Origin: Methylobacterium brachythecii
Lineage (GTDB): Bacteria; Pseudomonadota; Alphaproteobacteria; Rhizobiales; Beijerinckiaceae
Assembly: GCF_014196345.1 (NCBI RefSeq)
Contig: NZ_JACIDN010000010.1
Location: forward strand, 124,001-188,000
Direction: 5' to 3'
DNA: 64,000 nucleotides
Shown here: piece after piece, positions 40,697-48,298 of the stretch
Numbering within the stretch: the first letter of the stretch is position 1
How the letters are laid out: every line of letters starts with the position of its first letter
The notes under the pieces: generated by a model
Database searches by the model: none
Told to the model about the DNA's origin: nothing
The model's input: only the letters and a program-made list of their open reading frames with translations
Program-made: the position numbers and the translations under genes

Positions 40697-41865
40697 TGCG
40701 GCGCGTTCCCACCGGCGAGCGGCCCGACTGGCGCGAGATCGCGCGAAAAAACGGCTTCGTCTTCCACACCCTCGATGGCGCGCCCTATTGGGACGAGAGC
40801 CACGCCTACGCCTTCACCCTCGACGAGATCGAGGAGGACATCGAGGCCCCGAGCGGCGAGCTGCACGCGCTCTGCCTCGACTTCGCCGCCCGCGCCGTCG
40901 AGGACGAGCGCATCCTCGCCTCGCTGTGCATTCCCGAGAGCGCCTGGGACGCGGTCCGCGGCAGTTGGCGCCGGGGCGATGCCAGCCTCTACGGCCGGCT
41001 CGACCTGTCCTATGACGGCACCGGCCCGGCCAAGCTCCTCGAATACAACGCCGACACGCCGACGGCGCTCTACGAAACCGGCGTGTTTCAGTGGCTCTGG
41101 CTGGAGGAGCTGCTGCGCGATGGTCGCCTCCCCGCGGGCAGCGACCAGTACAACGCCATCCACGAGCGGCTGATCGCGCGCTTCCGCGAGATCGGCGCCG
41201 GCACCCTCACGGCCTTCGCTGCCGAAGCCGATGCGCCAGAGGATCGCGGCACCGTCACCTATCTGCAGGACTGCGCGCTTCAGGCCGGGCACGCTACGCG
41301 CTTCCTCGACCTCTCCGAGATCGGGTTGAAGCCTGATGGACGCTTCTGTGCGCCGGACGAGGCCTCAATCGACCTGCTGTTCAAGCTCTACCCGTGGGAA
41401 TGGGCGTTCTCCGACGCCTTCGCCAAGGGCGTCGCAGGAAGCCCGACGCGCTTCCTCGAACCACCCTGGAAGGCGATCCTCTCCAATAAGGGAGTGCTCC
41501 CTCATCTCTGGGCACAGGAGCCCGGGCACCCGAATCTGCTGCCGGCTTTCTTCGAGGACGATCCACAAGCCGCGAGCCTCGGCGCATCCTACGTGCGCAA
41601 GCCGGTCTTCTCTCGGGAGGGCTCTAACATCGAGATCGTCCGCGAGGGCACGGTGCTCGCGCACGAGCCCGGACCCTATGGCGGCGAGGGCTACATCCGG
41701 CAGGCGCTCGCCGAGCTGCCGAGCTTCGACGACCGCCGCCGCCCGCTGATCGGCTCTTGGATCGTGGGCGATGCGCCGGCCGGACTCTGCGTGCGCGAGG
41801 GGCGCGGCGCCATCACGGGCAACGACGCGCTGTTCGTCCCGCACTACATCGAGCCCGCGGCCTGA
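40696..41865 (+). CDS. glutathionylspermidine-synthase-like ATP-grasp ligase (YgiC/YjfC type)
   Basis: A protein of 389 residues resembling only the C-terminal ligase domain of GspSA, without the amidase. Recognisable segments are SYDGTGPAKLLEYNADTPTALYE (abbreviated), LFKLYPWEWAFSDAF, SNKGVLPHLW, SYVRKPVFSREGSNIEI and IGSWIVGDAPAGLCVRE, which carry the ATP-grasp nucleotide and substrate sites. YgiC/YjfC homologues bind ATP, but their ligase substrate is unsettled. It overlaps the DUF1190 gene by one base, so the exported and cytosolic proteins are translated together. Confidence 0.9.
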   Translation: MRRVPTGERPDWREIARKNGFVFHTLDGAPYWDESHAYAFTLDEIEEDIEAPSGELHALCLDFAARAVEDERILASLCIPESAWDAVRGSWRRGDASLYGRLDLSYDGTGPAKLLEYNADTPTALYETGVFQWLWLEELLRDGRLPAGSDQYNAIHERLIARFREIGAGTLTAFAAEADAPEDRGTVTYLQDCALQAGHATRFLDLSEIGLKPDGRFCAPDEASIDLLFKLYPWEWAFSDAFAKGVAGSPTRFLEPPWKAILSNKGVLPHLWAQEPGHPNLLPAFFEDDPQAASLGASYVRKPVFSREGSNIEIVREGTVLAHEPGPYGGEGYIRQALAELPSFDDRRRPLIGSWIVGDAPAGLCVREGRGAITGNDALFVPHYIEPAA

Positions 41866-41925
41866 GGCCGCGATGCGGCTGCGACCCCTGCGGCTCGGCC
41901 CGTTCCGCGCTATGCTGAGACCATC

Positions 41926-42378
41926 GTGACCGAAATCCTGTTCTATCACCTGCAGCGCCAGCCCCTCGAGAAGGTGCTGCCGAGCCTCGTCGAGAAATCG
42001 CTGGAGCGCGGATGGCGGGCGGCAATCCAGGTCGTGAGCGAGGAACGCCTGTCGGCTCTGGACGACGGTCTCTGGACCTATTCGGACGACAGCTTCCTGC
42101 CTCACGGCATCGATCGCGAGCCGGATGCGGCGACGCAGCCAGTGGTGCTGACCTTGCGGGAGATCAACCCGAACAAGGCGGCGATCCGGTTCCTCGTCGA
42201 GGGCGCCGATCTGCCGGAGGACGCCAACGACTACGCCCGCATCTGCATCCTGTTCGACGGCAACGACACCGACGCGCTGGTCCTCGCCCGCGAGCAGTGG
42301 AAGAGCGCCAAGGAGTTGGGTCACACCATCGCCTACTGGCAGCAGGACGATGACGGCCGCTGGAGCAAGAAGGCGTGA
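41926..42378 (+). CDS. holC: DNA polymerase III chi subunit
   Basis: A protein of 150 residues with the HolC fold: MTEILFYHLQRQPLEKVLPSLVEKSLERGWRAAI (abbreviated), LWTYSDDSFLPHG and ARICILFDGNDTDAL. Chi links the clamp loader to single-stranded DNA-binding protein. The start is GTG 41926. The holC stop overlaps a possible GTG start of the peptidase gene downstream (GTGA at 42375-42378). Confidence 0.95.
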   Translation: MTEILFYHLQRQPLEKVLPSLVEKSLERGWRAAIQVVSEERLSALDDGLWTYSDDSFLPHGIDREPDAATQPVVLTLREINPNKAAIRFLVEGADLPEDANDYARICILFDGNDTDALVLAREQWKSAKELGHTIAYWQQDDDGRWSKKA

Positions 42379-42413
42379 GGATTTCGATGGCCGACCATTT
42401 GGCGCTACGCGCA

Positions 42414-42549
42414 AACCCTCTCCCCTCTGCGGGAGAGGGGGGGCCTCGCGCAAGCGAGGATCGGGAGAGGGGTGCGCCCTCTCCGGAGACCTCGCTCTCC
42501 TCTCCCGGCCCGCTTCGCGGGGCCCCCTCCCCCGCAGAGGGGGGACGGT
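42414..42549. repeat. palindromic repeat, family B, second copy
   Basis: The arms accctctcccctctgcggga and cccccgcagaggggggac are outermost, with inner ctcgcgcaagcgagg and cggcccgcttcgcggg. Translated in the peptidase frame it gives PSAGEGG...PAEGG, the same peptide pattern as the copy before udgX. It also ends with a strong Shine-Dalgarno-like AGGGGGGA. Confidence 0.87.
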
Positions 42550-42551
42550 TA

Positions 42552-44138
42552 TTGCGCGTGGTCGGTTCTGGACTCCTGGCGCTTGCTGTCGCCTTCGCGC
42601 CTCTGCCCTCGCTGGCCGAAACGCAGCCCGGTGCCGCGAAGAAGACCGAGCGCTCGGCGGAAGCTCGCGAGGGCCGCAAGTTACCCCCGGACTCGACGAC
42701 CGAGCACACCCTGTCCCTTCCGGGCGGCCGCAGCATCGCGTTCACCGCCACCGCCGGCAGCCTCGGCCTCGTCGATGAATCCGGGAAGCTCCAGTCCGAG
42801 ATCGCCTTCATCGCCTACGTGAAGAAGGGCTCGGCTGAAGAGATCGCCGCGCGGCCGGTCAGCTTCGCGATCAATGGCGGCCCCGGGGCGGCCTCGGCTT
42901 ATCTCAACATCGGCGCGATCGGCCCCTGGCGCCTGCCGAGCGACGGCACCTCTATCAGCCCATCGCAAAAAATAGCGCTGCAGCCCAACGCCGAGACCTG
43001 GCTCGATTTCACCGATCTCGTCTTCATCGATCCCGTCGGCACCGGCTACAGCCGCTCGGCCGACGGCGACGGCAAGAGCTACTGGAACGTGGACGGCGAT
43101 GCCTCGGTGCTCGCCTCGGCCATCGCGCGCTACCTGCGCCAGAACGACCGGATGACCTCGCCGAAATTCTACGTCGGCGAGAGCTATGGCGGCTTCCGCG
43201 GTCCGCTGATCGCCGCGAAGCTGCAGGAGGATATCGGAGTCGGACTGTCTGGGCTCGTCCTGCTGTCGCCGGTGCTCGATTTCGCCTGGCTGCAATCAGC
43301 CCGCACCACGCCGTGGGGATTCGTCACGCGATTGCCCTCACTCGCCGCCGCCGCGCTCGAACGCTCGGGCACCCGGCCGACCCGCAGCCTGATGGCGGAG
43401 GCCGAGCGTTACGCCTCGGGCGACTACATCGCCGACCTGCTCAAGGGCCCCGGCGACGCAGCAGCCGTGGGGAGGCTGTCCCAAAAGATCTCGGCGTTGA
43501 CCGGGCTCGATCCCGAGACGGTCCGCCGCCAGGCAGGTCGGCCGACATCGAGCAGCTATCAGCGCGAGATCGGCCGCGACCAAGGCCGCGTGTCCTCGGC
43601 CTACGACGCCTCCGTCACGGGATGGGATCCGGATCCAACCGCGCCGACCTCCCACTTCGAGGACCCGGTGCTGACGGCTCTGCAAGCGCCGCTCACCAGC
43701 GCCATGGTCGATCTCTATGCTAACACGCTGACTTGGCGCGTGACGAACATGCGCTACGAGCTGCTCAGCAATGCGGTCAATCGCGGCTGGTCCTGGGGCT
43801 CGGGACGCAGCGCCCCGGAGGCGATGGGGGCGCTCAAAGGCATCCTCTCTCTCGACGGCTCGCTGCGCGTACTCGTCGCCCACGGCTTCACCGACCTGGT
43901 CACGCCGTATTTCGCCTCGAAAATCCTGATCGACCAGATGCCCTCCTACGGTGCCGGCGAGCGCCTGAAACTCGCCGTGTACCCCGGCGGGCACATGTTC
44001 TATGCGAGGGCCGATTCCCGCGCCGCCTTCCATGCCGACGCCGCCGATCTCTACGCCCGCGCGCTCAAGGACCGCTCGGACGGCACGGCGGCACCCGGTA
44101 TCCGGGGCGAGCGGCCACAGGAGCGTCCGACGCCTTGA
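42552..44138 (+). CDS. exported S10 family serine carboxypeptidase-like protein
   Basis: An alpha/beta-hydrolase peptidase of about 528 residues. The nucleophile elbow is VGESYGGFRGP, the oxyanion region is SFAINGGPGAASAYLNIGAIGP (abbreviated NGGPGAAS), the acid is in FTDLVTPY and the catalytic His is in YPGGHMFY. It should be periplasmic. Two starts compete. TTG 42552 begins a normal signal peptide (RVVGSGLLALAVAFAPLPSLA) and has AGGGGGGA 8 nt upstream. GTG 42375, overlapping holC, would add 59 residues encoded by repeat B. I favour TTG 42552. Confidence 0.85.
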   Translation: MRVVGSGLLALAVAFAPLPSLAETQPGAAKKTERSAEAREGRKLPPDSTTEHTLSLPGGRSIAFTATAGSLGLVDESGKLQSEIAFIAYVKKGSAEEIAARPVSFAINGGPGAASAYLNIGAIGPWRLPSDGTSISPSQKIALQPNAETWLDFTDLVFIDPVGTGYSRSADGDGKSYWNVDGDASVLASAIARYLRQNDRMTSPKFYVGESYGGFRGPLIAAKLQEDIGVGLSGLVLLSPVLDFAWLQSARTTPWGFVTRLPSLAAAALERSGTRPTRSLMAEAERYASGDYIADLLKGPGDAAAVGRLSQKISALTGLDPETVRRQAGRPTSSSYQREIGRDQGRVSSAYDASVTGWDPDPTAPTSHFEDPVLTALQAPLTSAMVDLYANTLTWRVTNMRYELLSNAVNRGWSWGSGRSAPEAMGALKGILSLDGSLRVLVAHGFTDLVTPYFASKILIDQMPSYGAGERLKLAVYPGGHMFYARADSRAAFHADAADLYARALKDRSDGTAAPGIRGERPQERPTP

Positions 44139-44524
44139 GCGCAATTCGCAACGTCATCGTCCTCACCCTGGCCGCCGGCCTCGTGGCCGGCTGCACCAGC
44201 ACCGAGGATCGCGGGCCGGCGCCCTCCCAGCAGGCGGCGGCGACGCCCCGCCCTGTGCTGTCGCCCCCAGCCGCGCCCACCTTCTCCGGACCGATCCTCG
44301 ACGGCACCGGGACCTGCAACGGTCCGGTGCCCATCGCGGCGAGCGCCATCGCGCCGGGGATCGGAGAGTGCGAACTCGTGCGCCTGAAGGGCAAGCCGCC
44401 GACCGACGTTCTCGTCGGCGAAGGGCGTGCCGGCCGGGAAGTCCAGGTGCTCTACAACGAGCCCGGCGCGAAGGAATTGTACTTCTTCGTCAACAACAAG
44501 CTCGATCGGATCGTGAAGTCGTAA
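44135..44524 (+). CDS. small lipoprotein of unknown function
   Basis: A protein of 129 residues starting at TTG 44135, which overlaps the stop of the peptidase gene (TTGA). The signal peptide has the lipobox LVAGC (Cys about 19), so the product should be lipid-anchored. A Pro/Ala-rich linker precedes a small domain (GTCNGPVPIAASAIAPGIGECELVRLKGK) with a Cys pair, resembling small envelope-stability lipoproteins. It is translationally coupled to the S10 peptidase. No enzyme motif is seen. Confidence 0.7.
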   Translation: MSAIRNVIVLTLAAGLVAGCTSTEDRGPAPSQQAAATPRPVLSPPAAPTFSGPILDGTGTCNGPVPIAASAIAPGIGECELVRLKGKPPTDVLVGEGRAGREVQVLYNEPGAKELYFFVNNKLDRIVKS

Positions 44525-44629
44525 CCAGACCCGAGCCCCGTTCGCGCAAGGGCGCCGGCTCCGGCGGATTTCTCAGGAACATGACCGAACACCTCCGGTT
44601 TCCCGGCGACAGTCCGAGGAGATGTTCTG

Positions 44630-45193
44630 ATGAATCGCGTAGCCATTGCAGCCCTGTGCGCGCTGCTGGCGGGCCCAGCCCTTGCCGCCGAGTCCAACGA
44701 CAAGACCGTCGGGGAGCGCGCCAAATCCGTCGGTGAATCGACCGGTGTGAACTCGCTGATCGGCGTCGCCCCAATCACGGAAGACTTCGTGAAGGAGGTC
44801 GCGATCAGCGACATGTTCGAGATTCAGTCGAGCAAGCTCGCCGAGGAGAAAGCCGACGACAAGACCAAGGCCTTCGCCAAGACGATGATCGCGGATCACG
44901 GAAAGACGTCGGAAGAGCTGAAATCCCTAGTGACCGGCGGCAAGGTGAAGGCCGAACTGCCGACGGCGCTCGACAGCACACACCAGAGCAAGCTCGACAA
45001 GCTCAAGGGCCTGAACGGCGAGGATTTCACCAAGCAATACCTGTCCGACCAGGTCAGCGCGCACAAGACCGCGGTCGACCTGTTCAAGCGCTATGGGGCG
45101 GGCGGCGACAACGCCGATCTCAAGACCTGGGCCGTCAAGACGGAGCCCCATCTCGAGGGCCACCTGAAGATGGCGCAGGACCTGCAGAAATAA
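44630..45193 (+). CDS. exported DUF4142 family protein
   Basis: A protein of 187 residues. The signal peptide (1-19, ending ALA-A) is followed by a four-helix, ferritin-like DUF4142 domain: DFVKEVAISDMFEIQSSKLAEEK, KAFAKTMIADHGKTSEELK and HLKMAQDL (each abbreviated). Helix His/Glu residues are present, but metal binding is not shown for the family. The start is ATG 44630 with a GAGGAG-like motif before it. It has its own 105-nt upstream gap after the lipoprotein gene. Confidence 0.9.
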   Translation: MNRVAIAALCALLAGPALAAESNDKTVGERAKSVGESTGVNSLIGVAPITEDFVKEVAISDMFEIQSSKLAEEKADDKTKAFAKTMIADHGKTSEELKSLVTGGKVKAELPTALDSTHQSKLDKLKGLNGEDFTKQYLSDQVSAHKTAVDLFKRYGAGGDNADLKTWAVKTEPHLEGHLKMAQDLQK

Positions 45194-45225
45194 GGTGCTG
45201 TCTGCGTCTGGCGGGCGGTAGCTCT

Positions 45226-46077
45226 TCAGACGTCCCCTCGCCGCGCTCCGGCCGCGAAGGCGCGGAGCGCGGCGACGTCGTCGGCGCCCTCGTCTCGTGC
45301 CAAGCGGGCATAGAGCCGTTCGGCACCTTCGAAGATGGATCGGCCGGCCTCGTCGTCGCCGACGAAGCCGGCGATCTCACGCATCTCGGGCGCCCAGCGA
45401 TAGGCCTTGGGTACCATGTCGGGCAGTCCGCGCTCGAACCGCGCGAGAAGCGCCGGCTCGGTCTCGGCGAGTTCGGCGCGTAGCGCCTCCAGCGATCCCG
45501 CGCGTGCTGCCGCGAGCACCATGGTCGCCGCCAACGCCGTCAGGCCCTTGTTCAGGCCGGCAAAGGACATCTTCAGCCCCGCTGCCGCGCCGATGCCGCC
45601 CTCGCAGGGGCGCATGTCGAGCCCGAACGCGCGCAGTTGCACCGCCGGGCCGGGATCATCGCCAGCTATGTAGAAGCGCGGCCCCGGCGCGCCGGGCTTC
45701 GGCGGCAGGCCGATGATCGCTCCGTCGAGAAACGTCGTGCCACCGGCCGCGATCACGCCGGCGACCTCACGCTTGGTTTCGACGTTGATCGCGTTGCAAT
45801 CGACGTAGATCGCTCGGTCTTCACCGGCAGCGGCGAGCGGCCCCGCGAAGCGATGGGCCACGCCCATGGCATCGGCCGGCGGCACGATCGAGAGCAGCAG
45901 ATCGGCGCGCGCGAGATCCGAATCCGCGGCATCCGACATGCCGGCAGCCCGAGCCCGTTCACGCGTCTGCTCGCCACGTCCCTCCAATGAGGTCAGGACG
46001 CGGACGCCATTTTCGGTCAACCGGGCGGCGATGGCGCTGCCCATTGCACCAGGAGCGACAATGGCGACCGTCCGCAT
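45226..46077 (-). CDS. 6-phosphogluconate dehydrogenase-like NAD(P)-binding protein (DUF1932)
   Basis: A protein of 283 residues. The Rossmann domain begins VAIVAPGAMGSAIAARL (GxGxxG variant APGAMGS). A beta-hydroxyacid-dehydrogenase-like catalytic stretch is FLDGAIIGLPPK. The helical C-terminal DUF1932 domain has KMSFAGLNKGLTALAATM, with the conserved Lys. It probably oxidises a hydroxy acid, but the substrate is unknown. ATG 46077 is used; the aspartate aminotransferase gene ends 30 nt upstream on the same strand, so they may be co-transcribed. Confidence 0.85.
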   Translation of the reverse strand: MRTVAIVAPGAMGSAIAARLTENGVRVLTSLEGRGEQTRERARAAGMSDAADSDLARADLLLSIVPPADAMGVAHRFAGPLAAAGEDRAIYVDCNAINVETKREVAGVIAAGGTTFLDGAIIGLPPKPGAPGPRFYIAGDDPGPAVQLRAFGLDMRPCEGGIGAAAGLKMSFAGLNKGLTALAATMVLAAARAGSLEALRAELAETEPALLARFERGLPDMVPKAYRWAPEMREIAGFVGDDEAGRSIFEGAERLYARLARDEGADDVAALRAFAAGARRGDV

Positions 46078-46106
46078 GGCGCGCTCTCCCGTGGGTCGCG
46101 AAGCTC

Positions 46107-47309
46107 CTAACGGAGCGAGGCGCAGAAGCGTTGGATGCGCGTGCAGGCTTCTTCCAGCACCGCATTCGACGTGGCGTAGGAAATCCGCAGGTTCGGGCCG
46201 AGACCGAAGGCCGAGCCGTGGACCGCGGCCACGCCCTCGACCTGCAGCAGCTGGGTGACGAAGTCCTGGTCGGTCTCGATCACCGTGCCGCCCTCGGTGC
46301 GCTTTCCGATCAGCTCCGCGCAGGACGGGAACACGTAAAACGCGCCTTCCGGGGTCGCGCAGGTCAGCCCGCGCGCCTGGTTCAGCATCGACACGACGAG
46401 GTCGCGCCGGCCCTCGAAGGCCTTCTTGAACTGCACGAGATGATCCTGCGGGCCGTCTAGTGCAGCGACGGCCGCCCATTGCGAGATCGTGGTGGCGCCC
46501 GAGGTCTGTTGGCCTTGCACGAAATCCATCGCCTTGATGATCGGCTCCGGACCAGCTGCATAGCCGATGCGCCAGCCGGTCATGGCATAGGCCTTCGAGA
46601 CGCCGTTCATCGTCACGGTGCGGTTGAAGAGCTCCGGCTCGACCTGGGCGGGTGTGACGAAGTCGAAATCGCCGTAAGTCAGGTGCTCGTAGATGTCGTC
46701 GGTGAGGACGTGCACCCGGGGGTGCCGCAGCAATACGTCGGTAATCGCCTTCATCTCGCCGCGCGTGTAGGCGGCGCCCGACGGGTTCGAGGGCGAATTC
46801 AGGATGATCCACTTGGTGTTCGGCGTCAGCACGCGCTCCAAGGCCTCGGCCTGGAGCTTGAAGCCATGCGCCATATCTGTCTCGACGAAGACCGGGATGC
46901 CGCCGCAGAGCACGACGATTTCCGGATAGGACACCCAGTAGGGCCGCGGGATCACGACCTCGTCGCCGGGGTTCATCGTCGTGAGCAGCGCGTTGTAGAT
47001 GATGTGCTTGCCGCCGGTGGCGACGATGGTCTGTGAGACCTTGTAGTCGAGCTCGTTCTCGCGCTGGAACTTGCGGACGATCGCCTCGCGCAGAGGCACG
47101 ATGCCGGAGACCGGAGGGTATCGCGTCTGATTGCGCTCGATCGCCTCGATCCCGGCCCGCTTGATGTGGTCCGGCGTGTCGAAATCGGGCTCGCCCACTG
47201 ACAGGCTGATCACGTCGACGCCCTGGGCTTTCAGCTCGCGTGCCTTCTGCGTCATCACGATCGTCGCGGACGGCTTCACACGCGACAGGGCGTCGGCCAA
47301 CAGGGCCAT
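46107..47309 (-). CDS. aatA: aspartate aminotransferase (class I/II, AatA type)
   Basis: A protein of 400 residues. VGEPDFDTPDHI, the PLP-phosphate loop ATGGKHIIYNAL, NSPSNPSGAAYTRGE and the PLP lysine in MNGVSKAYAMTGWRIGY are those of the Rhizobium/Thermus-type aspartate transaminase, which may also accept prephenate. It converts aspartate and 2-oxoglutarate to oxaloacetate and glutamate. The start at ATG 47309 begins MALLADALSRVKPSATIVM, the family start; the frame runs 13 codons further. Confidence 0.95.
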   Translation of the reverse strand: MALLADALSRVKPSATIVMTQKARELKAQGVDVISLSVGEPDFDTPDHIKRAGIEAIERNQTRYPPVSGIVPLREAIVRKFQRENELDYKVSQTIVATGGKHIIYNALLTTMNPGDEVVIPRPYWVSYPEIVVLCGGIPVFVETDMAHGFKLQAEALERVLTPNTKWIILNSPSNPSGAAYTRGEMKAITDVLLRHPRVHVLTDDIYEHLTYGDFDFVTPAQVEPELFNRTVTMNGVSKAYAMTGWRIGYAAGPEPIIKAMDFVQGQQTSGATTISQWAAVAALDGPQDHLVQFKKAFEGRRDLVVSMLNQARGLTCATPEGAFYVFPSCAELIGKRTEGGTVIETDQDFVTQLLQVEGVAAVHGSAFGLGPNLRISYATSNAVLEEACTRIQRFCASLR

Positions 47310-47604
47310 GACTGGGGTCTCCGAGAGGTCGTGACATGAGGCGCGCAAGGCGATGCGCGCGACGGGGCCGGACCCTATTCCTGCGGTGTCGGGGGGACAA
47401 GGGCGCGAGTTTTGGGCAAGCTCGCCCGCGAACGATCAACACCTGTGATGGTCGATATTTGCAGTTTTGATTTGTTGCCGACCGACGCTTCGGTCAAGTT
47501 GCCGACCGATCACAGTCAGCTAGGGTTCAGCGCATTTCTGCCTGAATGCTTCGCACATACACCCTTGGCAGCGACGACGCTGCGCAGCAACGAAGCTGGA
47601 CCGC

Positions 47605-47835
47605 ATGCCCCGCTACTTCTTTGATGTTCACGACGGCGTTGAAGTTCGAGACGACGTCGGTCGCGTCTTCGCGGATCAAGAGGGTGCGCGTCGTGAAGCC
47701 CTGCAGCTCGCGGCCGACTACGCCAAGGTCGTCGAGAACCTGTCAGCGAGCGGTCTTCTCGTCGTGACCGTCCGCAGCGAGGCAGGCGAGACCGTAGCTG
47801 TCGTCAGATTGATTTGTCAGATCGACGCGCCTTAG
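47605..47835 (+). CDS. DUF6894 family small protein
   Basis: A protein of 76 residues starting MPRYFFDVHDG and ending in a strand-rich TVRSEAGETVAVVRLICQI. MPRYFF.V.DG with a central helix (ARREALQLAADYAKVV) is the hallmark of the small DUF6894 proteins that are abundant in Methylobacterium and Bradyrhizobium. The function is unknown. It overlaps the 3' end of a 55-codon minus-strand frame by 32 nt. Confidence 0.8.
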   Translation: MPRYFFDVHDGVEVRDDVGRVFADQEGARREALQLAADYAKVVENLSASGLLVVTVRSEAGETVAVVRLICQIDAP

Positions 47836-47971
47836 CGCGTTCCTGCGCAAGCTCGATCAACACCATCTCAAGCAAGACACGAAGCCGGAATCTTCCATGT
47901 TTGCTTAGTAAATCTCTGGCCTCCCGGCACAAGCTCTCGACATCATCGAGAACTTTTTCCTGCTCAGGCAT
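47804..47971 (-). CDS. possible 55-residue helical protein
   Basis: A frame from ATG 47971 to TGA 47804 encodes a charged, helix-forming peptide (MPEQEKVLDDVESLCREA ... VLLEMVLIELAQERAKARR). It has no low-complexity and no rare GC-shadow look, and the composition is AT-richer than its surroundings. AGAGA precedes the ATG. The amphipathic pattern suggests a real small protein, perhaps a regulator, but no family is recognised. It is convergent with, and overlaps, the DUF6894 gene. Confidence 0.45.
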   Translation of the reverse strand: MPEQEKVLDDVESLCREARDLLSKHGRFRLRVLLEMVLIELAQERAKARRSDKSI

Positions 47972-48219
47972 TCTCTGATCTGCGAAGCGTGGATCACATC
48001 AACGCTGATGCAGTGAACAGCCAAGACAAGTCCAGCTCTTTGTTGCCGAGGATTTGGCTGTCGCAAGCGGCAGGGCGCTTTTGGTTCACGGCTTGTGTTT
48101 TTCAGGCAACGGCCGGTGCGAGGGTGCCTGTGGCGCTCCACCTTCAGCCACACGCTTCAGCGCCCGTGCAACGGCCATCCCGATCGTAACGGCGTCTTAC
48201 AAGACAAGGTGCCGACGAG
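47972..48219. other. intergenic region between the 55-codon frame and cysN hairpin
   Basis: About 250 nt with lower GC than the flanks and no convincing gene. Open frames here are short and lack a ribosome-binding site. Confidence 0.4.
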
Positions 48220-48256
48220 CCTCACCCGTCCGCATCGTCGAAGCGGACGGGTGAGG
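48220..48256 (-). terminator. perfect 14-bp hairpin downstream of cysN
   Basis: CCTCACCCGTCCGC (48220-48233) and GCGGACGGGTGAGG (48243-48256) pair perfectly around a 9-nt loop, 42 nt past the cysN stop. It has no strong T tract on the minus strand, but the position fits the end of the cysH-cysD-cysN transcript. Confidence 0.65.
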
Positions 48257-48298
48257 CGACGTTCCGTCAGTGTCGCGAAGGCTGGCTGTTCTTCCGCG

